Shown: in pieces, positions 29,087 to 36,518 of the stretch
How positions within the stretch are numbered: position 1 is the first letter of the stretch
Layout of the letters: each line of letters begins with the position of its first letter
NCBI RefSeq assembly: GCF_903181435.1
Contig: NZ_CAEUHO010000001.1
Span: 2,666,001-2,730,000 of the forward strand
Direction of reading: 5' to 3'
DNA length: 64,000 nt
Origin: Bacteroides acidifaciens
GTDB lineage: Bacteria > Bacteroidota > Bacteroidia > Bacteroidales > Bacteroidaceae
Notes under the pieces: model-generated
What the model was told of the DNA's origin: nothing
The model's database searches: none
The model's input: only the letters and a program-made list of their open reading frames with translations
Translations under genes and position numbers: made by a program

Positions 29087-29644
29087 ATGGAAAAAGTATC
29101 ATTATTAATGAAAGATTCCTCTGAAGGAGATTCCCAGAAAGAAACCATGATAGACTTTATTCTTTCATGGACTTTACGTAGATCTATGCAGCAATACAGT
29201 GGAGAGAAACCTGTCCTTTATCAATATTGTAGAAAGATTCTCGGCAAACTGATTGGCATCGCAATGACAGACGACGTGCAAGTCATCTCTGTCGAGACTT
29301 GGAAACAATGGAAATACATCGACCTTTGGGCAAACATACGGATTACATGTAATGGAAAAGAAGAATTTCATGCTGTTTTGATTGAGAACAAAGCATATAC
29401 ACCGACTCACCATAATCAATTAGCAAGATACAAGGTCATTTTCGACCAAGTATGTGAAGAGTATATGCCTGATGCCAAAAGGCATTATATACTAATCACC
29501 GCCTTGGATGAGATGCCGGCTATGCTTACAAAGGAATGTAAAGAGAACGGATATACTCCATTCTGCTTGGGAGATTTAAATGATTATGAACAGCAAGATT
29601 CGGAAAGCGATTTGTTTAACGAGTTTTGGTTAAGATACTGGTAA
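29087..29644 (+). CDS. PD-(D/E)XK-family nuclease
   Basis: A 185-residue protein with a PD-(D/E)XK nuclease core: Asp79 in KYIDLWANI, then Glu100 and Lys102 in VLIENKAYT, and Gln111 in HNQLARYK. This spacing matches the PDDEXK_4-type group (conserved Q after the ExK strand). It lacks a signal peptide. It is the first gene of a four-gene operon, with the next start only two bases after its stop. A nuclease joined to secreted and membrane proteins is unusual; the substrate is unknown. Confidence 0.8.
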   Translation: MEKVSLLMKDSSEGDSQKETMIDFILSWTLRRSMQQYSGEKPVLYQYCRKILGKLIGIAMTDDVQVISVETWKQWKYIDLWANIRITCNGKEEFHAVLIENKAYTPTHHNQLARYKVIFDQVCEEYMPDAKRHYILITALDEMPAMLTKECKENGYTPFCLGDLNDYEQQDSESDLFNEFWLRYW

Positions 29645-29646
29645 CT

Positions 29647-30765
29647 ATGGGAAAATTTCTATTAATATGCCTATTCCTCTGTACAGGAATATGTAAAACA
29701 AGCGCACAAATAGTAGACTTGTCAAAATTCGTCAAGGCAAAGAAAAACAAGACAGAAGTATTCTCTCAAAAATTACAAAATACGAGAGATTCACTTCTAA
29801 GAATCTGCAAAACACATAAATTAGAAGATTTCGAATATAAATTTCCAACTATTTACTTAGGTGAATCAATGGAAAGTTTAAAAGCCAAATCAAAAGAATT
29901 CGAAAAAATCAAAGTAGAAATAGAAATTGCTATTAGCAAGAAAGAGTTAGAGCAAAAAAGTGCAGACTCCATCCAAAAGGTCAATGATGCCGCAAGAATA
30001 GTACAAGAAAGAATAGCTGACTCTTTATATTTAATTCGGGCCGCCCAAACATGGGAATGGTTGCATGATAAGAAAGGAAAATGGGAAACAATAGACCGTT
30101 CATATCCAAAAGAAGAGCATTACCAGGTAAATTCGCTATTCCCTCAATATCAAGTAATAGACCAAAATGCCTACCTGAATGGAAAATTAGTGGGAGTATG
30201 CCATCCAGCTAAAAACAATAAAGACCATGGCGAACAAAAACGTCATTTTTGCATAGACGTGATGACTTTTTTATGCCAACAGGATTTTCTGAATAACAAA
30301 TATGAGATACAAAAAGAATCACCTAAAACCCAGGAATACATAAAACAGAAATTAGGACTTAAAAAACAGCAGGAGCCGACTGACAGTCCTGTATATAAAG
30401 AAATGATAGCTAATGCAAGCAAACTCCGTATAGCACAAGAAAGACTACGCAAAGGAGAAATTGATTTGAACACCTACAATAGAATTAAAACAAAATTGGG
30501 TGCCAAATTCACCGGAACGGTATATCAAGAAATGGCGGATAGTAACAGTCCGGAAATAAATGCAGGGAAAAGATATCTGGAACAATTACGTACTGATAAC
30601 GACCCATTAATCGGGGAATATACCATTCAAAGAATAGATGGAACCAACTTCACCTATCAATTCCGTAATAATGAAGGAAAAGAAACGTTTAGCGTGAAAG
30701 TTTCATTCTTTGTCAATGAGAAAAAAGATGTTTTATATACAATTTCTTCACTTCAAAAAAAATAA
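29647..30765 (+). CDS. secreted protein with coiled-coil region, unknown function
   Basis: A 372-residue protein when started at the ATG at 29647, which gives a clean signal peptide (FLLICLFLCTG...TSAQ). Residues ~40-145 are charged and helical (EFEKIKVEIEIAISKKELEQ), likely a coiled coil. The middle has WEWLHDKKGKWETID and a segment with HFCIDVMTFLCQQ; the end is beta-rich (GTNFTYQFRNNEGKETFS). No family recognised. It starts two bases after the nuclease gene and stops six bases before the DUF805 gene, so all are co-transcribed. Confidence 0.75.
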   Translation: MGKFLLICLFLCTGICKTSAQIVDLSKFVKAKKNKTEVFSQKLQNTRDSLLRICKTHKLEDFEYKFPTIYLGESMESLKAKSKEFEKIKVEIEIAISKKELEQKSADSIQKVNDAARIVQERIADSLYLIRAAQTWEWLHDKKGKWETIDRSYPKEEHYQVNSLFPQYQVIDQNAYLNGKLVGVCHPAKNNKDHGEQKRHFCIDVMTFLCQQDFLNNKYEIQKESPKTQEYIKQKLGLKKQQEPTDSPVYKEMIANASKLRIAQERLRKGEIDLNTYNRIKTKLGAKFTGTVYQEMADSNSPEINAGKRYLEQLRTDNDPLIGEYTIQRIDGTNFTYQFRNNEGKETFSVKVSFFVNEKKDVLYTISSLQKK

Positions 30766-30771
30766 GATACT

Positions 30772-32136
30772 ATGGAAAGAGAAACGAAAAAATGCCCTTA
30801 TTGCGGAGAAGAGATTTTGGCTGTAGCCAAAAAATGTAAATACTGCGGTGAATGGTTGGAAGAAAAGCAAACGGTAGCTAAGAAAATGGTTGCCTGCCCT
30901 ATTTGCGCCGAACAAATAGAAGAAGACAGTGTATCTTGTCCTTATTGCCACGAGCCGTTAACGCCTAAAGCAATACCTTCGTCACATCGCGCCACGATAG
31001 CGAAAGAACAGCCGAAAGCCACAAACCGCGAGAACCTAGAGACCCCGCCGAGCTCTTTCTTATCCCACTATTTCACCCGTGTCGTATGCAAGCAATATGC
31101 CGACTTTATCGGAACGGCCACAAGAAAGCAGTATTGGCTTTACATCCTGTTCTACAGCGTCATAGCTATTGCCGCATCAAGCATAGACATCTTATTGGGA
31201 ATTGACTTCCAACTATTTGGCGAAAGCCTCGGCTATGGTTGGCTATTCACAATCGTCTCACTGGCTCTCACCATTCCTTCACTTGCCATCGGTATACGTC
31301 GCTTGCACGACATTGGAAAAAGCGGATGGTGGTTTCTGATTGTCCTCATCCCCTTAGTCGGTATCTTTTGGCTACTCTTCCTGCTGTGCAAGAAAGGAAA
31401 TGCAGCTAACGCCTCCACTCCTCTGACCACTACCGACAAAATTGTGCTCAATGTGTCGATAATAGTTGTAGCCATTCTGCTTGTACTCACCTATTTCAAA
31501 TCTGCCAATCATCTCCAAATGCCTCAACTTCAACACAGCAATTGGACTCTTGACGGAGACACCGCAGGAGTGGATACATTGGACAATATAGGTTACCCAG
31601 AAAGTAGGAAAAGCATCAATGGCGAAAATGATGCGGAAATAAAAGAACGAATTATACACGATTTCTCTTGCTATTATGCCATTTATACCTTCTGCTACAA
31701 CATGAAACAAGCTATAACCAACGGATACAGAGGCATTGGTCTTGAAGGTATCGACGGAGACCCGATAGTAAACGACGATTTACTCTTAATCTCCAATGAA
31801 GAATATCGATGGTTATTACAACAATTCGATTTCTCAAACTTTTCCCGTCTATTACGAGCATACGCAAGCGGTAACAGGAGCTTCAGAAGTGATTTTACCG
31901 AAAGTGACTTGGGACATATAGCGATAGAATGTCTCAAAGAACGCAAAGTTGTTTGCAACAGCCAATGGTTTGAGATATTCGACAATTATCTGCCCTATGA
32001 CGAAGTGCAAATAGAAGAGTTTCATAATTTGGGAAATAAAAAATATCAGGTTGTATTCGATGGTTTTCACAACATATCTCCCAATTTCGTATATAACGTC
32101 AGCTATGCCAACGGACTTACCATTACAACGAATTAA
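30772..32136 (+). CDS. double zinc-ribbon DUF805 membrane protein
   Basis: A 454-residue protein with three parts. Residues 1-65 hold two zinc ribbons (CPYCGEE with CKYCGE; CPIC with CPYCHE). Residues ~95-225 are a DUF805 domain, with helices LYILFYSVIAIAAS, LFTIVSLALTIPSLAIG and WFLIVLIPLVGIFWLLFLL and the family motif RRLHDIGKSGWW. A fourth hydrophobic segment at ~225-245 leads to a soluble C-terminal domain of about 200 residues. Zinc ribbons fused to DUF805 occur in several bacteria, with no defined function known to me. It is the third gene of the nuclease operon. Confidence 0.85.
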   Translation: MERETKKCPYCGEEILAVAKKCKYCGEWLEEKQTVAKKMVACPICAEQIEEDSVSCPYCHEPLTPKAIPSSHRATIAKEQPKATNRENLETPPSSFLSHYFTRVVCKQYADFIGTATRKQYWLYILFYSVIAIAASSIDILLGIDFQLFGESLGYGWLFTIVSLALTIPSLAIGIRRLHDIGKSGWWFLIVLIPLVGIFWLLFLLCKKGNAANASTPLTTTDKIVLNVSIIVVAILLVLTYFKSANHLQMPQLQHSNWTLDGDTAGVDTLDNIGYPESRKSINGENDAEIKERIIHDFSCYYAIYTFCYNMKQAITNGYRGIGLEGIDGDPIVNDDLLLISNEEYRWLLQQFDFSNFSRLLRAYASGNRSFRSDFTESDLGHIAIECLKERKVVCNSQWFEIFDNYLPYDEVQIEEFHNLGNKKYQVVFDGFHNISPNFVYNVSYANGLTITTN

Positions 32137-32147
32137 ATTTTACCATC

Positions 32148-32735
32148 ATGAAACATAACAACTTACTTACATCATTCACTCTATTATCTCTTTTGTGTAT
32201 CTTCTGCACTTCATGCAGCGATATGGAAATGGCAAAGAAAGCATGCGGCACATGGGAAAGCATCCGCATAGTTGAAGAAAACGGATGCAAAGAGAAAACC
32301 TATTATGAGTTTGGTCCTGTGAAAGGAGATACTTCCGGAGGAGACTTAAAAGAGACAACCTACTTCACTGAACGTGGAGAAGTTGAGGACGGACAAGAAT
32401 ATAAAGCGCAATACAAAAGTGTTATTAAAGGTACATGGGAAATACTGGCCGGTGACATCTATTTCACTTACGACCTGTCGACTCTAAAAGTCACTTTTGA
32501 GGATATTAGTTACCCGGGCGCAGATAGATTATCCGAATCTCTTGCACAAAGTTTTATTAAAAACTATGGGCAATCACTCATTCAAGAATCAATAGAAGAA
32601 TTGAAAGAACATCTCTATAATTGGTATTCAGAAAACGAAAACAACGAAGACTGTTACCAGAATGTGAATATTAAAGGAGACAATATGTCGTTCGATGCAT
32701 CAGATGGAGTTATCAAACTGATAAGAATAAAATAA
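32148..32735 (+). CDS. lipoprotein, lipocalin-like, unknown function
   Basis: A 195-residue lipoprotein (signal ending FCTSC, Cys23). The pattern KACGTWESIRIVEENG and KGTWEILAGDIYFTYD, two GTWE-type strands, resembles the lipocalin-like small lipoproteins common in Bacteroides. It closes the four-gene operon, 11 bases after the DUF805 gene, and is followed by a clear terminator. Confidence 0.7.
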   Translation: MKHNNLLTSFTLLSLLCIFCTSCSDMEMAKKACGTWESIRIVEENGCKEKTYYEFGPVKGDTSGGDLKETTYFTERGEVEDGQEYKAQYKSVIKGTWEILAGDIYFTYDLSTLKVTFEDISYPGADRLSESLAQSFIKNYGQSLIQESIEELKEHLYNWYSENENNEDCYQNVNIKGDNMSFDASDGVIKLIRIK

Positions 32736-32742
32736 AGCTTGA

Positions 32743-32778
32743 AAAAGTGCAGGAATTATGGTTTCCTGCACTTTTGTT
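32743..32778. terminator. terminator of the nuclease operon
   Basis: AAAAGTGCAGGA pairs with TCCTGCACTTTT (12-13 bp) and is followed by GTTTT. It sits between the convergent genes ending at 32735 (+) and 32860 (-). The hairpin is also part of the repeat that recurs at 34052-34148. Confidence 0.8.
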
Positions 32779-32838
32779 TTACAATTGGTGAATATTTACA
32801 TATAAATAAATGCCAATCATGGACAGATTATACGAAAA
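32743..32838 (+). repeat. direct repeat, copy A
   Basis: About 96 bp resembling 34052-34148. The last 72 bases (32767-32838) align without gaps at about 87% identity, and the final ATGGACAGATTATACGAAAA is identical. Both copies begin with a GTGCAG / CTGCAC hairpin. Here the TAnnTTTG box present in copy B is changed, so this copy has probably lost promoter activity. Confidence 0.8.
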
Positions 32839-32859
32839 ATAACATATTCAAGATTTACA

Positions 32860-33771
32860 CTATAGAATTTCTATTTCCTCTTTAGATAAGCCGGTTGCTC
32901 CGACAATTAACTCTATTGAAGTTCCTGATGATTTTAAGTAACGGGCTACTTCTATGGCTTTCTTTTTCTCTCCTTCTTCTCTTCCTTTTTCCATTCCTTC
33001 TTCCCTACCTTTCTTTTCTGCCGTAGAAATAACACTATACCAGTCACGGAAATTTTTCAAACTGTCCCAGTACTCACTCAGTTCGGTCTTGGTAAACTTT
33101 GCTATTTCCGCAGTTTCAAAAAGGCGGTCAAAAACTCTATTCTGCAATGCTCTAGGACGTTCAAGCAGAGAGGCAAGATTACGCAGAACAAACAACCACT
33201 TATCAAACATGCTCTCCAACTCATCCTCACTCTTATTGAATTTGGGCATCTCAAGATAGACAAAGGTAAGCTTGTCATAGAAAACCTTGTGTGTATAAAG
33301 GTCTACAAGCTTCACCTCATGATGGAAATACTCCTCATCCGAATTGTCAAAGGAAAAATTCAGGATACCTACTACATAGACAGCTTTCAACTCATAATCC
33401 CATTCCCCACGTTTAGCCTGCTCACGAATAGGGAAAGTGGAATAAAAGACACTGCGGTCCTTGAAGAACTGCTGCTCGCCACGCTGCATCTCAACCAGGA
33501 ACTTCTCACCCTTCTCATTTTCACAATATACATCAAATACGGCCCGACGGTCATATTCCTGCGTCCCAAGATGTTCCGCATTAAGATAAGTGACATCCTT
33601 GATTACCTCCTCCTTGAATAAGAGTGCATTTAAAAAACTAATCAACAATTCCTTATTCATTGCCGTACCAAAAAGCAACTTGAATCCGAAATCGGTATAT
33701 GGATTCACATATTTATCCTGTATTCCTTCCATTCCCATGTCTTTTTCCATTTTTATAGTTTGAAATTCCAA
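32860..33771 (-). CDS. Rpn-family PD-(D/E)XK nuclease / putative transposase
   Basis: A 303-residue member of the Rpn (PDDEXK_2) family, linked in E. coli to RecA-independent recombination and to phage resistance. The start KYVNPYTDFGFKLLFG (about residues 20-35) is the family signature; the nuclease core is visible as AVFDVYCENEKGEKFLVEMQ (Asp about 88, Glu/Gln about 103). The C-terminus repeats a charged unit (MEKGREEGEK; EKKGREEG), which is typical and variable. Its promoter is probably TACTTTTG at 33845-33852 on the - strand. The gene lies between two roughly 97-bp direct repeats, consistent with an inserted or duplicated cassette. Several copies are common in Bacteroides genomes. Confidence 0.9.
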   Translation of the reverse strand: MEFQTIKMEKDMGMEGIQDKYVNPYTDFGFKLLFGTAMNKELLISFLNALLFKEEVIKDVTYLNAEHLGTQEYDRRAVFDVYCENEKGEKFLVEMQRGEQQFFKDRSVFYSTFPIREQAKRGEWDYELKAVYVVGILNFSFDNSDEEYFHHEVKLVDLYTHKVFYDKLTFVYLEMPKFNKSEDELESMFDKWLFVLRNLASLLERPRALQNRVFDRLFETAEIAKFTKTELSEYWDSLKNFRDWYSVISTAEKKGREEGMEKGREEGEKKKAIEVARYLKSSGTSIELIVGATGLSKEEIEIL

Positions 33772-34051
33772 TCCCGCCCCTTCGTATAACCAATATATGG
33801 TTCTCCCTTTGAAATGCCTTAATACCTTTCCAAAGCGTTATGTACAAAAGTAGCAATAATCAGATAAAATCAAGCAGAAAAATATTATTTTAACAGAGGG
33901 ATGAAAATAACCGGGTAAAGATTATCCCTTACTACATCCCCCGTCATTCATCATCCATACAGCTGTCTGTGGTTATACAGACTATTTCTCAAGCTGTCCG
34001 AATCCTCCTCATTCCCCAATATATCATGCAACGCGAGTTCAATTGCACAAC
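33772..34051. other. intergenic region before repeat copy B
   Basis: No gene seen. It holds the probable promoter of the Rpn gene (- strand TACTTTTG at 33845-33852 with CTTG 18 bases further upstream) and otherwise AT-rich sequence without notable structure up to the hairpin starting at 34040. Confidence 0.5.
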
Positions 34052-34097
34052 AAAAGTGCAGAAAACTATATTTTACTGCACTTTTGTTGTGCAATTG
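34040..34097. repeat. 22-bp perfect inverted repeat upstream of mazG
   Basis: 34040-34061 and 34076-34097 are exact reverse complements (the core contains GCACAACAAAAGTGCAG), with a 14-base loop in which AAAA and TTTT can also pair. It overlaps the start of direct repeat copy B and lies just before the mazG -7 box, so it could end the leftward or upstream transcript or act as an operator. Confidence 0.8.
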
Positions 34098-34148
34098 GTT
34101 TATCTTTGCATATAAATAGATGCTAACCATGGACAGATTATACGAAAA
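34052..34148 (+). repeat. direct repeat, copy B, containing the mazG promoter
   Basis: Matches 32743-32838 (about 87% over the last 72 bases). It contains TATCTTTG at 34101-34108, an exact -7 box, and ends in ATGGACAGATTATACGAAAA. From that ATG an 11-codon reading frame (34129-34164) stops four bases before the mazG start. Confidence 0.8.
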
Positions 34149-34168
34149 CTTTAATAAAAAATAGATTT

Positions 34169-34957
34169 ATGTCACATACCAGACAAGAACAGATGGAAGC
34201 TTTCGGACGCTTCCTGGATATCCTCGACGAACTGCGTGTCAAATGTCCTTGGGATCGCAAACAGACGAATGAGAGCCTGCGTCCCAATACCATAGAAGAG
34301 ACTTATGAACTTTGCGACGCATTGATGAGAGATGATAAAAAAGACATTTGCAAAGAATTGGGAGACGTATTGCTGCATGTTGCTTTCTACGCCAAGATAG
34401 GTTCGGAAACAGGAGATTTCGACATTAAAGATGTTTGCGACAAGCTGTGCGACAAACTGATTTTCCGCCATCCTCACGTATTTGGAGAAGTGAAAGCCGA
34501 AACGGCAGGAGAGGTATCCGAGAACTGGGAACAGTTGAAATTAAAAGAAAAAGATGGTAATAAGAGTGTATTGAGCGGTGTTCCTGCTGCCCTGCCCTCA
34601 CTTATCAAAGCGTACCGCATACAGGACAAAGCCCGCAACGTAGGCTTCGATTGGGAAGAACGTGAACAGGTATGGGATAAAGTGAAGGAAGAAATCGGAG
34701 AATTTCAGGATGAGGTAGCCAACATGGATAAGGATAAAGCGGAAGCCGAATTCGGAGATGTCATGTTCAGCCTTATCAATGCGGCACGCCTTTACAAGAT
34801 TAACCCCGATAATGCACTGGAACGTACCAACCAGAAGTTTATCCGCCGCTTCAATTATCTGGAAGAACATACCATCAAAGAGGGAAAGAATCTGAAAGAT
34901 ATGACTCTTGAAGAGATGGATGCCATTTGGAATGAAGCAAAGAAAAAGGGACTGTAA
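34169..34957 (+). CDS. mazG: nucleoside triphosphate pyrophosphohydrolase MazG
   Basis: MazG hydrolyses (d)NTPs to monophosphates and removes abnormal nucleotides. The 262-residue protein has two MazG domains: the first with CPWDRKQTNESLRPNTIEE and ELCDALMRDDKKDICKELGD (residues ~25-75, EExxE plus ExxD metal sites), the second with EEIGEFQDEVANMDKDKAEA and EFGDVMFSLINAARLYKINP (~170-215). Length and motifs match E. coli MazG. It is transcribed from the promoter inside repeat copy B and ends at a bidirectional terminator. Confidence 0.96.
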   Translation: MSHTRQEQMEAFGRFLDILDELRVKCPWDRKQTNESLRPNTIEETYELCDALMRDDKKDICKELGDVLLHVAFYAKIGSETGDFDIKDVCDKLCDKLIFRHPHVFGEVKAETAGEVSENWEQLKLKEKDGNKSVLSGVPAALPSLIKAYRIQDKARNVGFDWEEREQVWDKVKEEIGEFQDEVANMDKDKAEAEFGDVMFSLINAARLYKINPDNALERTNQKFIRRFNYLEEHTIKEGKNLKDMTLEEMDAIWNEAKKKGL

Positions 34958-34975
34958 GTCCCCTGACTATTTTAA

Positions 34976-35019
34976 AAAAAACAGAGCGTCTAACTCGTAT
35001 GAATAGACACTCTGTTTTT
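34976..35019. terminator. bidirectional terminator after mazG
   Basis: AAAACAGAG-c-GTCTA pairs with TAGAC-a-CTCTGTTTT (13 bp with one mismatch), with A runs before and T runs after. It separates mazG (+) from the CpxP-like gene (-). Confidence 0.85.
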
Positions 35020-35021
35020 CT

Positions 35022-35489
35022 TTATTTCTTCTTCGAATCATTTCCTTTATCTTTACCGCGATTCATCCCTTTTATCATCTCCCGATGGAAACGCATTTCC
35101 GCCCGTTGCACAAGAAATATCTTCTTGCTGGAAAGAATCTTCTTGAACTTACCCAAGTAGGTTTTATCAAGTTGGTCGGCAGCGATACGGTTATTGGCAA
35201 CTTTCTCGTTGATTTCTTCGTATTGGGCTTCCGTAGTCTTGTCATCCTTCCCTTTACGCATCAAGTTCCATGATTCGTCATTCAGTTTTTTCTTTTTATC
35301 CTGAAGTTCAAAATAAACAGGGAAGAACTTGGCAGCTTCGTCTTTTGTCAGATTTGCCTGTTCAATAATATATGCTTTTTGTTTTGCTCTGAACTCTTCA
35401 CGGGATAAATGCTGGTCACATCCATCAGCAGCCCAAAGAACAGGCATAAAGCCACATAACAAAACGACTAATGCGATTACTTTTCTCAT
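35022..35489 (-). CDS. CpxP/Spy-like periplasmic protein
   Basis: A 155-residue exported protein (signal to about residue 20, VLWAADG). It is almost entirely helical and charged, with ANLTKDEAAKFFPVYFELQD and KIFLVQRAEMRFHREMIKGM, a pattern like the LTxxQxxxF helices of Spy/CpxP sensors and chaperones. It is the last gene of a run that includes an ECF sigma factor and an anti-sigma-like protein, so it may be the periplasmic part of an envelope-stress circuit. The family assignment is by pattern only. Confidence 0.65.
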   Translation of the reverse strand: MRKVIALVVLLCGFMPVLWAADGCDQHLSREEFRAKQKAYIIEQANLTKDEAAKFFPVYFELQDKKKKLNDESWNLMRKGKDDKTTEAQYEEINEKVANNRIAADQLDKTYLGKFKKILSSKKIFLVQRAEMRFHREMIKGMNRGKDKGNDSKKK

Positions 35490-35516
35490 TTTCTGTATTC
35501 AATCGGTTTTAATAAA

Positions 35517-35894
35517 TCATTCTACACTTGCGTCACTCAAATAAACATATAAAGAATAATCATCCAGCATGGCACGATCCAGTGCTACATCAATCATTTC
35601 ATCAGAGATTACTTCAGTATCTACTTCTGTCACTGCCACCTCGTCTGCTGCAACAGATTTATGATCTGTCGACGCTACCCGGATAATCAAGGCCGCTCCT
35701 ACAAACATGGCTGCCATATAAAGCAACGGTTTCAGTCTTGTCCATGTGCTGACAGGCTCTTCCTTAAAAACGACTTTCTCTTTTTCAGGAAGCTTGTTCA
35801 TCACTTCCGAAGTCAGGTTTTCAAAGTAGCCATCGGGAACTTTAAAGGAATTTTCCTTACCAAGTTTCTTCAATAGGGTATCTTCTTCTTTCAT
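35517..35894 (-). CDS. single-pass membrane protein, anti-sigma-like
   Basis: A 125-residue protein with a cytoplasmic N-terminus (residues 1-55, containing FKVPDGYFENLTSEVMNKLP), one membrane segment (PLLYMAAMFVGAALIIRV, ~56-73) and a short acidic periplasmic tail. PDGYFENL is a recurring motif of small Bacteroidetes anti-sigma-like proteins. It starts 47 bases after the ECF sigma gene and precedes the CpxP-like gene by 27 bases, so the most likely role is control of that sigma factor. Confidence 0.7.
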   Translation of the reverse strand: MKEEDTLLKKLGKENSFKVPDGYFENLTSEVMNKLPEKEKVVFKEEPVSTWTRLKPLLYMAAMFVGAALIIRVASTDHKSVAADEVAVTEVDTEVISDEMIDVALDRAMLDDYSLYVYLSDASVE

Positions 35895-35941
35895 ACGTTT
35901 TTCTCCTCTCTTCTCCTTAGACGTTGCACGTTCTAAAAGGT

Positions 35942-36493
35942 TTAATCAATTTCGTCTAAAAACTTCTCTATTTTCTTCACCGCATGATGATAAGATGCTT
36001 TCAATGCGCCGACCGACGTGCCGAATACTTCCGACATCTCTTCGTATTTCATTTCCTGATAATACTTCAGGTTGAATACCATGCGTTGTTTTTCCGGCAG
36101 GGTCATCAATGCTTTCTGCAAACACAACTGCACCTGATCGCCCGAAAAGTACGGGTCACTTTCCAGTTTCTGCACTCCCATTGCTTCCGGGTCGTCGATA
36201 GCTACGGTAGTCATGGCGCGTTGTTTATTCAAGAAAGTAAGACATTCGTTCAGTGCAATGCGGTAGAGCCAAGTAGACATCTTCGCTTCGGCACGGAAAT
36301 AATCGATATTTGTCCATGCCTTAATGAACGTGTTTTGCAGGAGATCGTTCGCATCCTCATGCGACAGTACCATCCGGCGGATTTGCCAATACAATTGCTC
36401 GCTATACTGCGCCACAATCATCTCGAATCCTTGCCGCTGGGTACTCTCCTCTTGAAGAAGTTTCAGAACTTCGCGTTCGTTATAAGGGGTCAT
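35942..36493 (-). CDS. ECF RNA polymerase sigma factor
   Basis: A 183-residue group IV sigma factor. Region 2: FEMIVAQYSEQLYWQIRRMV and EDANDLLQNTFIKAWTNID (~20-70); region 4: LQKALMTLPEKQRMVFNLKY and YEEMSEVFGTSVGALKASYH (~125-175). It is close to the widespread SigW/RpoE-like Bacteroidetes group. Its start lies 25 bases downstream of the L,D-transpeptidase stop, and an anti-sigma-like gene follows. It is likely to control envelope or stress functions rather than glycan uptake, since no SusC gene is adjacent. Confidence 0.95.
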   Translation of the reverse strand: MTPYNEREVLKLLQEESTQRQGFEMIVAQYSEQLYWQIRRMVLSHEDANDLLQNTFIKAWTNIDYFRAEAKMSTWLYRIALNECLTFLNKQRAMTTVAIDDPEAMGVQKLESDPYFSGDQVQLCLQKALMTLPEKQRMVFNLKYYQEMKYEEMSEVFGTSVGALKASYHHAVKKIEKFLDEID

Positions 36494-36518
36494 AATCTCT
36501 CGTTATCTGTATGTTTAT

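Noticed and set aside
32860..33771. Insertion sequence with terminal inverted repeats
   Set aside because: The Rpn gene is sometimes called a transposase, but the flanks here are direct repeats, with no terminal inverted repeats or short target duplication visible.
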